In this document: positions 33,382-41,171 of the stretch, piece after piece
How the letters are laid out: each line of letters begins with the position of its first letter
How positions within the stretch are numbered: the stretch's first letter is position 1
DNA from: Spirochaetales bacterium
GTDB lineage: Bacteria > Spirochaetota > Spirochaetia > DSM-27196 > Salinispiraceae
Length of the DNA: 64,000 bases
Reading direction: 5' to 3'
NCBI GenBank assembly: GCA_009991955.1
Contig: JAACWS010000019.1
Location: 1-64,000, forward strand
Notes under the pieces: model-generated
What the model was told of the DNA's origin: nothing
Seen by the model: only the letters and a program-made list of their open reading frames with translations
The model's database searches: none
Translations under genes and position numbers: made by a program

Positions 33382-34677
33382 ATGGCTCCATTACCCCTCC
33401 CTATCCCAGGTTTTCGAAAATCGTCTATTCGCCAACGGCGGAATTTGGTATCCACTTCGCCCGATCCGGTTTGGAATGCCTCCGATCTGTCGGCTACTTC
33501 AGCAGATCCGGCAATCCTTGATCTTGCCGAGGTTATGGTAGAAAACGCTCTGGGTGTTATGCCCGTCCCCCTGGGTATCGCCCAAGGTTTTCTCATTGAT
33601 GGAGTCCAACGGGCTATTCCCCTGGCCACCGAAGAACCCTCGGTCATTGCCGCGGCCTCCTTTGCCGGTAGCCTTATTGCCCGACACGGTGGAATTACTA
33701 CCTCTACCGCCGAACCACTTATGACCGGTCAGATCTACCTGGAACCAGGGAATCTCCCAGGACCCGAGGTCACCCAAGTGCTTCTCCAGCAGAGAGAAGG
33801 AGTGCCGGTCCTTTTGTCGTCGATTTTACAACCGATGGCAGCCCGGGGTGGGGGGTATCGGGGACTCGAAGCTGAATGGTTGGAAGACCTGGGGATGGTG
33901 CGGGTGCATTTTCACCTGGATGTGCGGGATGCTATGGGGGCCAACCTCATAAACACCTGCGCCGAGGCCCTTCGGCCCTGGCTCGAGGAGCTGTCCGGGG
34001 GTTCGGTGATAATGGCAATTTTGACAAACCAAGCCCTGGGGCGGCTTACCCGAGCACGATTTTCCCTCCCCTTCTCGGCTCTAAAACGGGGGACTTTTTC
34101 GGGCCCCCAGATGGCCCAAAGAATGGTTCGGGGATACGATATCGCCCGCCTCGATCCTGCCCGGGCGGTTACCCACAACAAGGGGATTATGAACGGCATT
34201 TCGAGTTTGGCCCTGGCTACAGCCAATGATACCCGAGGGATCGAGGCCGCCGCCCACGCCTACGCCGCTCGTAACGGGCGATATACTAGCCTCACCAGGT
34301 ACTGGATCGAGGAAGAAAGACTCTACGGCGCAATTGAGGTACCCCTACCCTTTGCAGTGGTTGGTGGGGGGGTAGGATTCCATCCCGCTGCCCAGGCGGC
34401 CCTCAAGGTACTGGGCCACCCATCGGCTACCGAGTTGTCGGCTATTGCTGCAGCCCTGGGCCTGGCCCAGAACTACGCTGCCCTTGCAGCCTTAACCGGC
34501 GAGGGCATTCAAAGTGGTCATATGCGCCTTCACGGAGGTCGTTTAGCTTACAGCGCCGGGGCCCGGGGAGACGAAATTTCTCGGCTCCAAACCCTCCTAT
34601 CCCGAGACGGTACCTTCAATATTCCAACCGCCCGAAGGCTCTTAGAGGAACTCCGGGGGGAAAAGGAGGAATCATGA
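33382..34677 (+). CDS. mvaA: HMG-CoA reductase, class II
   Basis: Converts HMG-CoA to mevalonate. The 431-residue protein starts with the class II hallmark LPIPGFRKSSIRQRR and contains ENALGVMPVPLGIAQGFLIDG (catalytic Glu), VTHNKGIMNGISSLALATANDTRGIEAAAHA (catalytic Lys and the following Asp region), and a C-terminal GHMRLHGG with the catalytic His. The length is usual for the class. The ATG at 33382 is favoured over an in-frame TTG 13 codons upstream. It is the first gene of a four-gene mevalonate operon and overlaps mvaD by ATGA. A biosynthetic role is clear from the downstream kinases. HMG-CoA synthase and thiolase are not in the window. Confidence 0.93.
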   Translation: MAPLPLPIPGFRKSSIRQRRNLVSTSPDPVWNASDLSATSADPAILDLAEVMVENALGVMPVPLGIAQGFLIDGVQRAIPLATEEPSVIAAASFAGSLIARHGGITTSTAEPLMTGQIYLEPGNLPGPEVTQVLLQQREGVPVLLSSILQPMAARGGGYRGLEAEWLEDLGMVRVHFHLDVRDAMGANLINTCAEALRPWLEELSGGSVIMAILTNQALGRLTRARFSLPFSALKRGTFSGPQMAQRMVRGYDIARLDPARAVTHNKGIMNGISSLALATANDTRGIEAAAHAYAARNGRYTSLTRYWIEEERLYGAIEVPLPFAVVGGGVGFHPAAQAALKVLGHPSATELSAIAAALGLAQNYAALAALTGEGIQSGHMRLHGGRLAYSAGARGDEISRLQTLLSRDGTFNIPTARRLLEELRGEKEES

Positions 34678-35840
34678 CCACTCCAGTTACGTGCACCGCA
34701 CGACCAAGTTTAGCCCTCATCAAATATTGGGGGAAAAATCCCGGGCCGGGGGTAAATCTTCCGGCCACCCCCAGTCTGGCAATGACGCTGGACAGCATCG
34801 AAACCCGTACCCAGGTCCGGGTAGTCCAGACTTCCAATGGGAATTTAGGCGACCAAATCGTCATCGGTGACGAGGTTCAGAGTCCAGAGGCCTTTGCTGG
34901 GTTCTTCCAAAATCTACGCCAGGTGCTGGGGCCTCTTATTCGGGCGAACGCCCAGTCCTTTGAACCATCGGTGGGCGAGGGTCCGGCCTGGGCATTTGAT
35001 GTCCGGTCTCAGAATAACTTTCCGACCGCTGCGGGGCTGGCCAGTAGCGCCAGCGGCTTGGCCGCCCTCACCGGCGCCTGTGTAGCATCCCTCCTACGAC
35101 CCGAATTCCGCACCCCCTGGGAAAGGGCCCTGGTCGATCAGGAAAAATCCCTTCAAGAAAAGAGAACCGAACCCCTGACTGCCGATTCGGAATTTCGTGA
35201 GTTAGGAAGAGAACTACCGGGGTTTCCTGGGTTACCCGGGCTCCTAAGCCTTTCGGCCCTGGCCCGGTATGGATCGGGGAGTGCCAGCCGTTCGGTGTTT
35301 GGCGGATTTACCCTATTTCCTCAAGGTAGCCCCGTGGCCCACCCCCTTGAGTCTGCAGATTTTTGGCCCGAGGCCCGTATCATTCTCGTGCCCTTAAGCT
35401 CGGCAAGGAAACCAGTCTCCAGCCGGATAGCAATGAATCGAACCCGAGACACGAGCCCCTATTACGAAGCCTGGGTTAACGACGCCCCTAAGGTAGCTGT
35501 GGAAGCCCAAGAGGCGCTTAAGAAAAGGGATGAGGAAAAGCTCGGCACCCTCATGATCAACAGTTACCTTCGAATGTTTTCCACCATGTTCGCCGCCCAA
35601 CCGCCGGTTGTCTATTGGTTACCCGAAAGCCTTGTGGTAATTCGCCTGGCCGCTGAACTACGATCCAAGGGTTTACCGGTGTGGGAGACCATGGATGCGG
35701 GCCCCCAGGTAAAACTCTTTACCCTATCATCCTCGGTTCCGGAAATCCTTCGTGCGGTTGAACAAGCACTTCCTTCGGTAGTTCCTGTGGTCAGCGGACC
35801 AGGAAACGGATTACAATGGGTGAAGGAGAGTACACTATGA
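34674..35840 (+). CDS. mvaD: Diphosphomevalonate decarboxylase
   Basis: The GHMP-fold enzyme that turns mevalonate diphosphate into isopentenyl diphosphate. In its 388 residues are PSLALIKYWGKNPGPGVNLPATPSLAMTLD (the substrate-binding N-terminus), NNFPTAAGLASSASGLAALTGA (phosphate loop), YGSGSASRSVFGGFTLFP, and a C-terminal TMDAGPQVKLFTL. It is slightly longer than the bacterial norm of about 330, mainly through inserts near 150-175. The start overlaps the reductase stop (ATGA), and its stop overlaps the phosphomevalonate kinase ATG. Position and motifs leave little doubt. Confidence 0.94.
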   Translation: MTTPVTCTARPSLALIKYWGKNPGPGVNLPATPSLAMTLDSIETRTQVRVVQTSNGNLGDQIVIGDEVQSPEAFAGFFQNLRQVLGPLIRANAQSFEPSVGEGPAWAFDVRSQNNFPTAAGLASSASGLAALTGACVASLLRPEFRTPWERALVDQEKSLQEKRTEPLTADSEFRELGRELPGFPGLPGLLSLSALARYGSGSASRSVFGGFTLFPQGSPVAHPLESADFWPEARIILVPLSSARKPVSSRIAMNRTRDTSPYYEAWVNDAPKVAVEAQEALKKRDEEKLGTLMINSYLRMFSTMFAAQPPVVYWLPESLVVIRLAAELRSKGLPVWETMDAGPQVKLFTLSSSVPEILRAVEQALPSVVPVVSGPGNGLQWVKESTL

Positions 35841-36847
35841 ATGTAAGCCCCCAGGTTCTTTGGTCGGTGGAGGTTCCGGGGAATCTGCTCCTCTTTGGGG
35901 AGTACCTCGTTCTGGAGGAAGGGGGTACCGGCATAGCGGCGGGAGTTGGGGGTCCGGCGATTTGTTCTGCCTATCCGCTTCATAGTCCCAAGCCCGGGCT
36001 CATTATTCTTGAGGGTTTTTCTAGACCCAATGGCTCAGAAGAAGAATTTTTCCTCGACCTGGGCTCCCCCACTATGACCCAACCGGGGAATTGGGAAACC
36101 GAAATGCCCCTACTCCACGCAGTATGGGCATCGATGTCGACTCTCGTTTCGTCCTATCTGGGCAAGGTAAGCTTGCCAAAGGGAATTCGCCTTCGCCTCG
36201 ACACCCGAGCCTTCTTCTACGACGACGGGCGCAAGATGGGACTGGGTTCCAGCGCAGCGGGAGCGGTAGCCCTTACTGCTGCCCTTATGCGAGTATTCGA
36301 CCTACCCGGTTGGGAGTCTCCCGGACCGGTCTTCCCCCTGGCAAACCAGGCCCACAAGCTCTTTCAAAAAGGACGGGGAAGTGGTTACGACGTGGCGGCG
36401 AGCTGCTACGGTGGATTAGGGCTGTTTATTGGGGGTCGAACTCCCGTGTGGGAACCGGCCATTATTCCCTGGCTTACTCGAATATCGGTGTTTCCCGGAG
36501 AAGGTCCTGTACCTACGGGGGCCAGCATTCGAAGTTACAGCATTTGGCGTTCGGACAATCCCGATGCTGCAGCCGATCTATTGCGGAAAAATAATCAGAA
36601 TATTCAGGAGCTCTTGTACACCGAGACCTGGGCCGATGCCCTGACCCCCGCCAGAGAGTTAAAGGAAATTGGTATTCGTTTAGGTGATTTACTCGACCGT
36701 CCAGCCCGAATTTCCGACCCATCTTTCTCCTTCTATTTTTCGAAGGCCAGCGGAGCAGGAAATGAAATTGGTTTTGCCCTGAGCGACGATCATACCTTGG
36801 GGTATTCCCCGGTCATGAGGGGACTACGTTGGAAGAACTTCGGATAG
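35837..36847 (+). CDS. mvaK2: Phosphomevalonate kinase
   Basis: A 336-residue GHMP kinase that makes mevalonate diphosphate. It has the N-terminal VPGNLLLFGEYLVLEEGGTGIAAGV motif, the ATP loop GLGSSAAGAVALTAALM (about residues 135-150), and GRGSGYDVAASCYGGLGLF, which is typical of phosphomevalonate kinases. The C-terminal KASGAGNEIGFAL is the third GHMP motif. The ATG at 35837 overlaps the mvaD stop by 4 nt and has AAGGAG upstream; an earlier ATG at 35816 lies inside mvaD. The 3' end overlaps the mevalonate kinase start by 19 nt. Confidence 0.92.
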   Translation: MNVSPQVLWSVEVPGNLLLFGEYLVLEEGGTGIAAGVGGPAICSAYPLHSPKPGLIILEGFSRPNGSEEEFFLDLGSPTMTQPGNWETEMPLLHAVWASMSTLVSSYLGKVSLPKGIRLRLDTRAFFYDDGRKMGLGSSAAGAVALTAALMRVFDLPGWESPGPVFPLANQAHKLFQKGRGSGYDVAASCYGGLGLFIGGRTPVWEPAIIPWLTRISVFPGEGPVPTGASIRSYSIWRSDNPDAAADLLRKNNQNIQELLYTETWADALTPARELKEIGIRLGDLLDRPARISDPSFSFYFSKASGAGNEIGFALSDDHTLGYSPVMRGLRWKNFG

Positions 36848-37821
36848 ATTCTCTGGTGGTCCAGGGAACAGCTCGGGGCAAATTGCTGCTTTTTGGAGAA
36901 CATTCGGCGGTCTATGGGTACCCGGCCCTGGGCATCCCCTTGGACTTAACCTGCACGATCGACTTTTTCCCTGGCCCAACCACCTCGGTCACCTATAATA
37001 ATCGCGATCTTACCTCCGACTCTCTGGAGGGGGAACTCTTTTTCTCCCTTCTTCAGCGCACCAACGAGTTTCTTATGGGGTTTCGTATGCCTTCGGGTGC
37101 CTACCACATATCGAGTACGGTTCCTGAGTCCGGAGGATTCGGTTCCAGCGCCGCCCTCTGTGGGAGTCTGGCCCGAGTGATTTTGAGTCTCGCCCCGGTT
37201 GGCGATGGGTGGGAACTGGCGAACTTCTTGGAAGGTGTGTTTCACGGTAGCCCCTCGGGAGTCGATACGGGATTGTCCCTTAGTCCCGGACCCGCGGTGT
37301 TTTTTGATGGTCCAAAGAGCACCACCACCCTTCCCTCCCGACGTTTCCTTCCCGATCCCCGAATTCCCTTGGTCTATGGGGCCCTTCACCGGGCCGGAAG
37401 CACGAAGGAATTGGTTGGGGAAATTCGCACCCGAATGCAAGCTGGCGATGTCTCTACCAAAGGCCACTTGGAGTCCTTGGGTACTATCGCCGGGAAAGCA
37501 ATAAACTTGTACGAGACCGGTGGGCCTTGGTCATCATGGGCCGAAAAAGATCGTTGTAGGTTTGGGGATCTGGCAAACAAAGCTCACAATCACCTGAAGT
37601 CCTTGGATCTTAGTACCCCGGACCTCGATCGGATAATGGCTCTCTCCCTGGCCTCGGGATTTCGTGGGGGCAAACTATCGGGGGCCGGCGGTGGAGGGGC
37701 TTTTTACTTGATACCCGGGGACTGGTCTCCCGGTGAAGGTCTTAAGCGCGTTCAACAACTGGAAGAGAGGCTCCTATCGGCCGACATAGCTTTGGCCCTA
37801 GCTCTCCAGACCCTTGCTTGA
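36829..37821 (+). CDS. mvk: Mevalonate kinase
   Basis: A 330-residue GHMP kinase that phosphorylates mevalonate. Motifs: GKLLLFGEHSAVYGYPALGIPLD at the N-terminus, ESGGFGSSAALCGSLARVIL as the ATP loop, HGSPSGVDTGLSLSPGPAVFF, and the C-terminal GGKLSGAGGGGAFYL. Start: a TTG at 36829 with GAGGGG 6 nt upstream, inside the end of the preceding gene; a GTG at 36856 is an alternative. It is the last mevalonate gene. The stop is directly followed by the csoR promoter, so the csoR gene has its own start of transcription in addition to any read-through. Confidence 0.93.
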   Translation: MEELRIDSLVVQGTARGKLLLFGEHSAVYGYPALGIPLDLTCTIDFFPGPTTSVTYNNRDLTSDSLEGELFFSLLQRTNEFLMGFRMPSGAYHISSTVPESGGFGSSAALCGSLARVILSLAPVGDGWELANFLEGVFHGSPSGVDTGLSLSPGPAVFFDGPKSTTTLPSRRFLPDPRIPLVYGALHRAGSTKELVGEIRTRMQAGDVSTKGHLESLGTIAGKAINLYETGGPWSSWAEKDRCRFGDLANKAHNHLKSLDLSTPDLDRIMALSLASGFRGGKLSGAGGGGAFYLIPGDWSPGEGLKRVQQLEERLLSADIALALALQTLA

Positions 37822-37852
37822 TACCCCCAGGGGGTTTGTTTATACTTCATTT
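37818..37852 (+). promoter_or_regulatory. csoR promoter with operator palindrome in the spacer
   Basis: TTGATA (37818-37823), a 17-nt spacer and TATACT (37841-37846) make a near-consensus promoter. The spacer holds the perfect palindrome ACCCCCAGGGGGT (37823-37835), which fits the C-tract/G-tract operators of CsoR-family repressors. Only 6 nt separate the -10 hexamer from the csoR ATG, so the message should be leaderless. Bound repressor would block RNA polymerase directly. Confidence 0.7.
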
Positions 37853-38134
37853 ATGTTGAACGATGAATTAAAAACTCAAATTGCCAACCGCCTCACCCGG
37901 ATACAGGGCCAACTCGGGGGTATTCGCAAAATGGTTGATGAAGACCGGTATTGCATGGATATTCTCGTCCAAACCCGAGCTATAAGTGCAGCACTCAAAG
38001 CCGTCGAAGACCTGGTCATGGAAAACCACCTGAACACCTGTGTCTCCGATGCCATGCAAAATCCTAATCCCCATGAAAAAGAAGAGAAAATCGGCGAGCT
38101 TATGGAAATAATTTCCAAGTTTCGTAAGGGGTAA
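37853..38134 (+). CDS. csoR: CsoR-family metal-sensing repressor
   Basis: A 93-residue all-helical repressor of the CsoR/RcnR/FrmR family (RLTRIQGQLGGIRKMVDEDRYCMDILVQTRAISAALKAV). The Cu(I) ligand set Cys-His-Cys is present at Cys34, His59 and Cys63, with the same 25 and 4 residue spacing as in M. tuberculosis CsoR (Cys36, His61, Cys65). This favours copper sensing over nickel (RcnR) or formaldehyde (FrmR). The gene follows mevalonate kinase and has its own operator-bearing promoter, so autoregulation is likely. No copper exporter or chaperone gene lies in the window, so its main target is elsewhere. Confidence 0.88.
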   Translation: MLNDELKTQIANRLTRIQGQLGGIRKMVDEDRYCMDILVQTRAISAALKAVEDLVMENHLNTCVSDAMQNPNPHEKEEKIGELMEIISKFRKG

Positions 38135-38154
38135 GCCTTCCGTAACCGCTCAAC

Positions 38155-38187
38155 GAGACCCAGGTTCGGCGTCTCTAACGCTTTTTC
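38155..38187 (+). terminator. Possible terminator after csoR
   Basis: GAGAC and GTCTC arms (38155-38159 and 38171-38175), with further CC/GG pairing possible inside, are followed within 7 nt by a short T run (CTTTTTC, 38181-38187). It lies between the convergent csoR and CPBP genes. The stem is short, so the call is tentative. Confidence 0.4.
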
Positions 38188-38239
38188 GAGATGCCGGACT
38201 CTAGTGAGTTCTCGAAATTGTGTATCCTTCGAGTTCTTT

Positions 38240-38956
38240 CTACTCAAAGTCCATTTCGGGATGGGCCTTTATCGCTTTGATATCATTTCCAAGGGCCAAA
38301 ATGCAATGGAATAAAAACGGTAGGTAAAAAGAGTTGGTATAGTAGGCAACAAAGCAAAAACCGATTCCCAAGAAAAATGCCCCAAAAGACTCCCCAGGGC
38401 CCTTAAAAATATGGGCAAGACTATACAAAGCGACGTTGATTCCTAGGGCTACCTCAAAGCCCCAGATTTCAACCAAAGGAAAGAACAAAAACCCCCGAAA
38501 AGCGAACTCGTAGCCCCAGTGATAGAAAACCCAAGCTAAACCATTCAGCAAGAGACGCCGCGGTGGCCAGTGGGGTTGTCGGACCTGAGGGTAGTACTCC
38601 CAAGGAATCTTCGACGTTGGTCGTAAAATACTACTACTCAAAAACACAATACTGGGGACCACACCCAGCCAAAAAAGAAAGGGTCCCTGGGGTAGCCCTA
38701 GTCCCATTTCCACGCCGGGCGAAAAAACCCTTCCGTACACAACGAGGAGGGGACCGAGAAGCAAGAATCCCAGAAATTTCTGGAGGTAGATTGTCCACTC
38801 TTGGGTCCTGCCCGAGCCTCCGGAAGAGTCGACTCGCCTTCCAATCTCAGAAGCCAAATGAAGAAGGGGTGGGAATCGGTCGACAAAAAGATAGACCATA
38901 TAGGCAAAAGCAAAAACACCAGGGTACGTCCAGATTCCAAGAACGAAAGAATTCAT
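38240..38956 (-). CDS. CPBP-family intramembrane protein
   Basis: A 238-residue protein with about six to seven TM helices. The C-terminal half holds the CPBP (Abi, Rce1-like) elements: YEFAFRGFLFFPL in place of the usual EExxxRG, NVALYSLAHIFKG (motif 2 His) and FLFHCILALGNDI (motif 3 His and Asn). Only one Glu precedes the Arg, so proteolytic activity is uncertain. The ATG at 38956 has GGAGG about 8 nt upstream. It is the last gene in a minus-strand run DUF4256-epimerase-SDR-CPBP. The role is not known. Confidence 0.75.
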   Translation of the reverse strand: MNSFVLGIWTYPGVFAFAYMVYLFVDRFPPLLHLASEIGRRVDSSGGSGRTQEWTIYLQKFLGFLLLGPLLVVYGRVFSPGVEMGLGLPQGPFLFWLGVVPSIVFLSSSILRPTSKIPWEYYPQVRQPHWPPRRLLLNGLAWVFYHWGYEFAFRGFLFFPLVEIWGFEVALGINVALYSLAHIFKGPGESFGAFFLGIGFCFVAYYTNSFYLPFLFHCILALGNDIKAIKAHPEMDFE

Positions 38957-38976
38957 AATAGCCTCCTGGATACCTA

Positions 38977-39798
38977 CTATTTGGAAGAAGAGTTGCGGAT
39001 AGAACCACCGACCGTTGAATTTTTTCCAAAGGTTCGGAGAACAAAACCAACGAGGCCGGGAAAATAGCGAAAGGCCCCGTCGGCAAAAAATCCTAGGACT
39101 CCAATGACCTTCCGCCGTCGATGAAAACGTACCATCGTGTACACTGCTTTGGCTACCTGGGACTGGGTAGATGAATTCTTTCCCCGGACCAAGGAGCCCA
39201 AGGAGCCATCGGCCCGGTAGACCGTTTTGTTTTGATCGTTCTCGGTAAAACTTACGTAGAGAATTCCGACGTGGAGACGATGACGAAACTCCCCTTGAAG
39301 GCTTTGAGCCAGGGCGGTAAGGGCCATTTTAGATGCCGAATAACCGCTCACCTGGGGAAGTCCAAAAAACCCTGCCAGACTCGAAATAAAAACTACTGAA
39401 CCTCCAGTTTGGAGCAAGGCCGGAAGGGCTACTTTGGTCATATATACTGCCCCAAGGTAGTTTATAGCGATAAGGTCGCGATACACCTTCTCGGTAGTCT
39501 CCGCGAATGAGCCTCTCATGGCCATACCGGCGTTGTTCACCAGACAATCTAATCGACCGAAGTTTTGGATCGTTTGGTCTACAATTCGACGACAGTCTTC
39601 AATTATGGTCACATCGCCGGCTACAGCGAGGGTTTCGAATCCTTCGGTCGTAAACCTAAGCTTGGCTTTTTCGAGGGCTTCGGAATCTCTACCGCAAATA
39701 GTTACCTTGTAACCCTTGCGAAGAAACTCTAGGGCCGTTTCCCGACCAATGCCCTTGCCTCCCCCGGTAATGAGTACTACAGGTCCTGAATTAGACAT
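38977..39798 (-). CDS. Short-chain dehydrogenase/reductase
   Basis: A 273-residue classical SDR. The NAD(P) motif is VLITGGGKGIGRETALEFLRKG at the N-terminus, then CGRDSE, DVTIIEDC, NNAGMAMRGSF, the catalytic Ser region (VVFISSLAGFFGLPQ) and YSASK with the Tyr and Lys. The basic residue after the first strand (Arg in CGRD) favours NADPH. A C-terminal hydrophobic patch (VIGVLGFFADGAFRYFPGLVGFVLR) may sit on the membrane, as in sphingoid- or lipid-metabolising SDRs. The ATG at 39798 overlaps the epimerase stop by 8 nt. Confidence 0.88.
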   Translation of the reverse strand: MSNSGPVVLITGGGKGIGRETALEFLRKGYKVTICGRDSEALEKAKLRFTTEGFETLAVAGDVTIIEDCRRIVDQTIQNFGRLDCLVNNAGMAMRGSFAETTEKVYRDLIAINYLGAVYMTKVALPALLQTGGSVVFISSLAGFFGLPQVSGYSASKMALTALAQSLQGEFRHRLHVGILYVSFTENDQNKTVYRADGSLGSLVRGKNSSTQSQVAKAVYTMVRFHRRRKVIGVLGFFADGAFRYFPGLVGFVLRTFGKNSTVGGSIRNSSSK

Positions 39799-40579
39799 AG
39801 TTATTTCCCTTGAACCAGGCAATGGCCTCGGCTACTCCTACCTCAAAGGGGGTTTGGGGCATGGCCAATTCTTCAACTGCTTTTCTATTCGAGTAGTAAC
39901 AATCCTCATTTGCCAGTCTCGCCATTGGAAAGGATATTCTCGGAGCCTTGCCAGAAATCCGTCCTGAAACACTACCAAGAACACCGACGATGAAAGAAAG
40001 CCCCGGAGGAATAGGCAGTCGGGGCGGGGCGACTCCAAGCACTCGGCATATACGAGTAAAGGCCTCTAAGTAGTCGAGGTTTTCACCCGCGGCCAAATAA
40101 CATTCCCCATTTCTTCCCATCCTAAGGGCGTTCACGGCGGCAACGGCCACGTCTTTGGCGGCGATATAACTCTTTCCTCCCCGGGTGTAGCCTGGGGTCT
40201 TTCCTTCATAGAGGGCAAGGATCATTTGACCCGAGCCGGGTTTCGTGTCGTAAGCCCCAAACATAAAGGTAGGATTAATAATTGTAACCGGAAGCCCCCG
40301 TTTACTGGCAGCCTCGAGCAAGAACTTCTGGGCCGCGTATTTCGAATCTTGGTAGTCCAAACCGTATCTATCGTCGGTGTAAGGATTCTCTTCGGAGCCT
40401 GGATTTGATTTTGGACCTGGGGCGAAAGAATTTGCCGTACCTATATGGATTAGTTTTGGAATCTTCTTCTCGAGGACCACCTTCGATAGAAGCTGGACTC
40501 CATGAAAATTGATGTCCCATAGGGCCTTTCCTCTGGCGGGCCATATTTGGGTAGAGGCAGCCCCGGTAACAGCTATCAT
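39791..40579 (-). CDS. NAD-dependent epimerase/dehydratase lacking most of the Rossmann fold
   Basis: A 262-residue extended-SDR protein, where relatives (dihydroflavonol reductase or epimerase-like) have about 325. The start MIAVTGA runs straight into a segment (STQIWPARGKALWDINFHG) that normally lies some 60 residues later. The GxxGxxG motif and the NAD ribose-binding Asp are therefore missing. The rest looks normal: TANSF, YQDSKYAAQKFLLEA (Tyr and Lys), INPTFMFGAYD, and a typical C-terminal domain. The frame is open. AGGGGA lies 5 nt before the ATG at 40579, 8 nt after the DUF4256 stop. It is probably non-catalytic or a decaying gene. Confidence 0.7.
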   Translation of the reverse strand: MIAVTGAASTQIWPARGKALWDINFHGVQLLSKVVLEKKIPKLIHIGTANSFAPGPKSNPGSEENPYTDDRYGLDYQDSKYAAQKFLLEAASKRGLPVTIINPTFMFGAYDTKPGSGQMILALYEGKTPGYTRGGKSYIAAKDVAVAAVNALRMGRNGECYLAAGENLDYLEAFTRICRVLGVAPPRLPIPPGLSFIVGVLGSVSGRISGKAPRISFPMARLANEDCYYSNRKAVEELAMPQTPFEVGVAEAIAWFKGNNYV

Positions 40580-40587
40580 AGAATCCC

Positions 40588-41118
40588 CTAGACCCTCACC
40601 AAACCTCGAAAACCTCGGGCACCGTAGTAGGAATCTGCACCATTGTGGTACACGAATACCTGGCCGTAGCGGCGATCCATAAAGAGAGCACCCCCAAGCT
40701 TTCGAACCTCCCCAGGAGTAAGAATCCAACTCGAAGTCTTCGTGTCGAACTCCCCAAGACTTTGGAGGTGGCGATACCAGTCTTGGTCCAGGACCTCTAC
40801 TCCAATTTCCTTGGCCAGGTCCATGACCGTATTCCCTGGTCGAGCGGATTTTCGTTTCTCCCAGGCTGCCCGGTCGTAGCACAAACTTCGCCTGCCCGAA
40901 GGACTCTCGGGCGAACAGTCCACAAAAATACACTCTCCAGACTTTTCGTCGAACCCTATAACATCCGGTTCGCCACCGGTTTCTTCCATCTTTGTAAGAA
41001 CTTCGAGCTTATCGAGTTTCCCCTCGAGGTGTTGCTGGACCTTATCCCAAGACAATCCTCTATGCCGTTGGGGATGTTTCTCGAACCGCTCTTGTAGTTT
41101 TTCGAAAAGGTTATTCAT
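40588..41118 (-). CDS. DUF4256 family protein
   Basis: A 176-residue soluble protein that matches DUF4256 along its whole length: [107 protein letters not shown]. The function is unknown; the many conserved charged and aromatic residues suggest an enzyme or ligand-binding protein. The ATG at 41118 has GGAGGAGG just upstream and was chosen over a Met at 41142. First gene of a minus-strand run and divergent from the chemoreceptor gene, 53 nt away. Confidence 0.88.
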   Translation of the reverse strand: MNNLFEKLQERFEKHPQRHRGLSWDKVQQHLEGKLDKLEVLTKMEETGGEPDVIGFDEKSGECIFVDCSPESPSGRRSLCYDRAAWEKRKSARPGNTVMDLAKEIGVEVLDQDWYRHLQSLGEFDTKTSSWILTPGEVRKLGGALFMDRRYGQVFVYHNGADSYYGARGFRGLVRV

Positions 41119-41171
41119 CGCCTCCTCCTTTTTGCCGACCATATCGATATACCCTAGGAGCTAATCTACCC

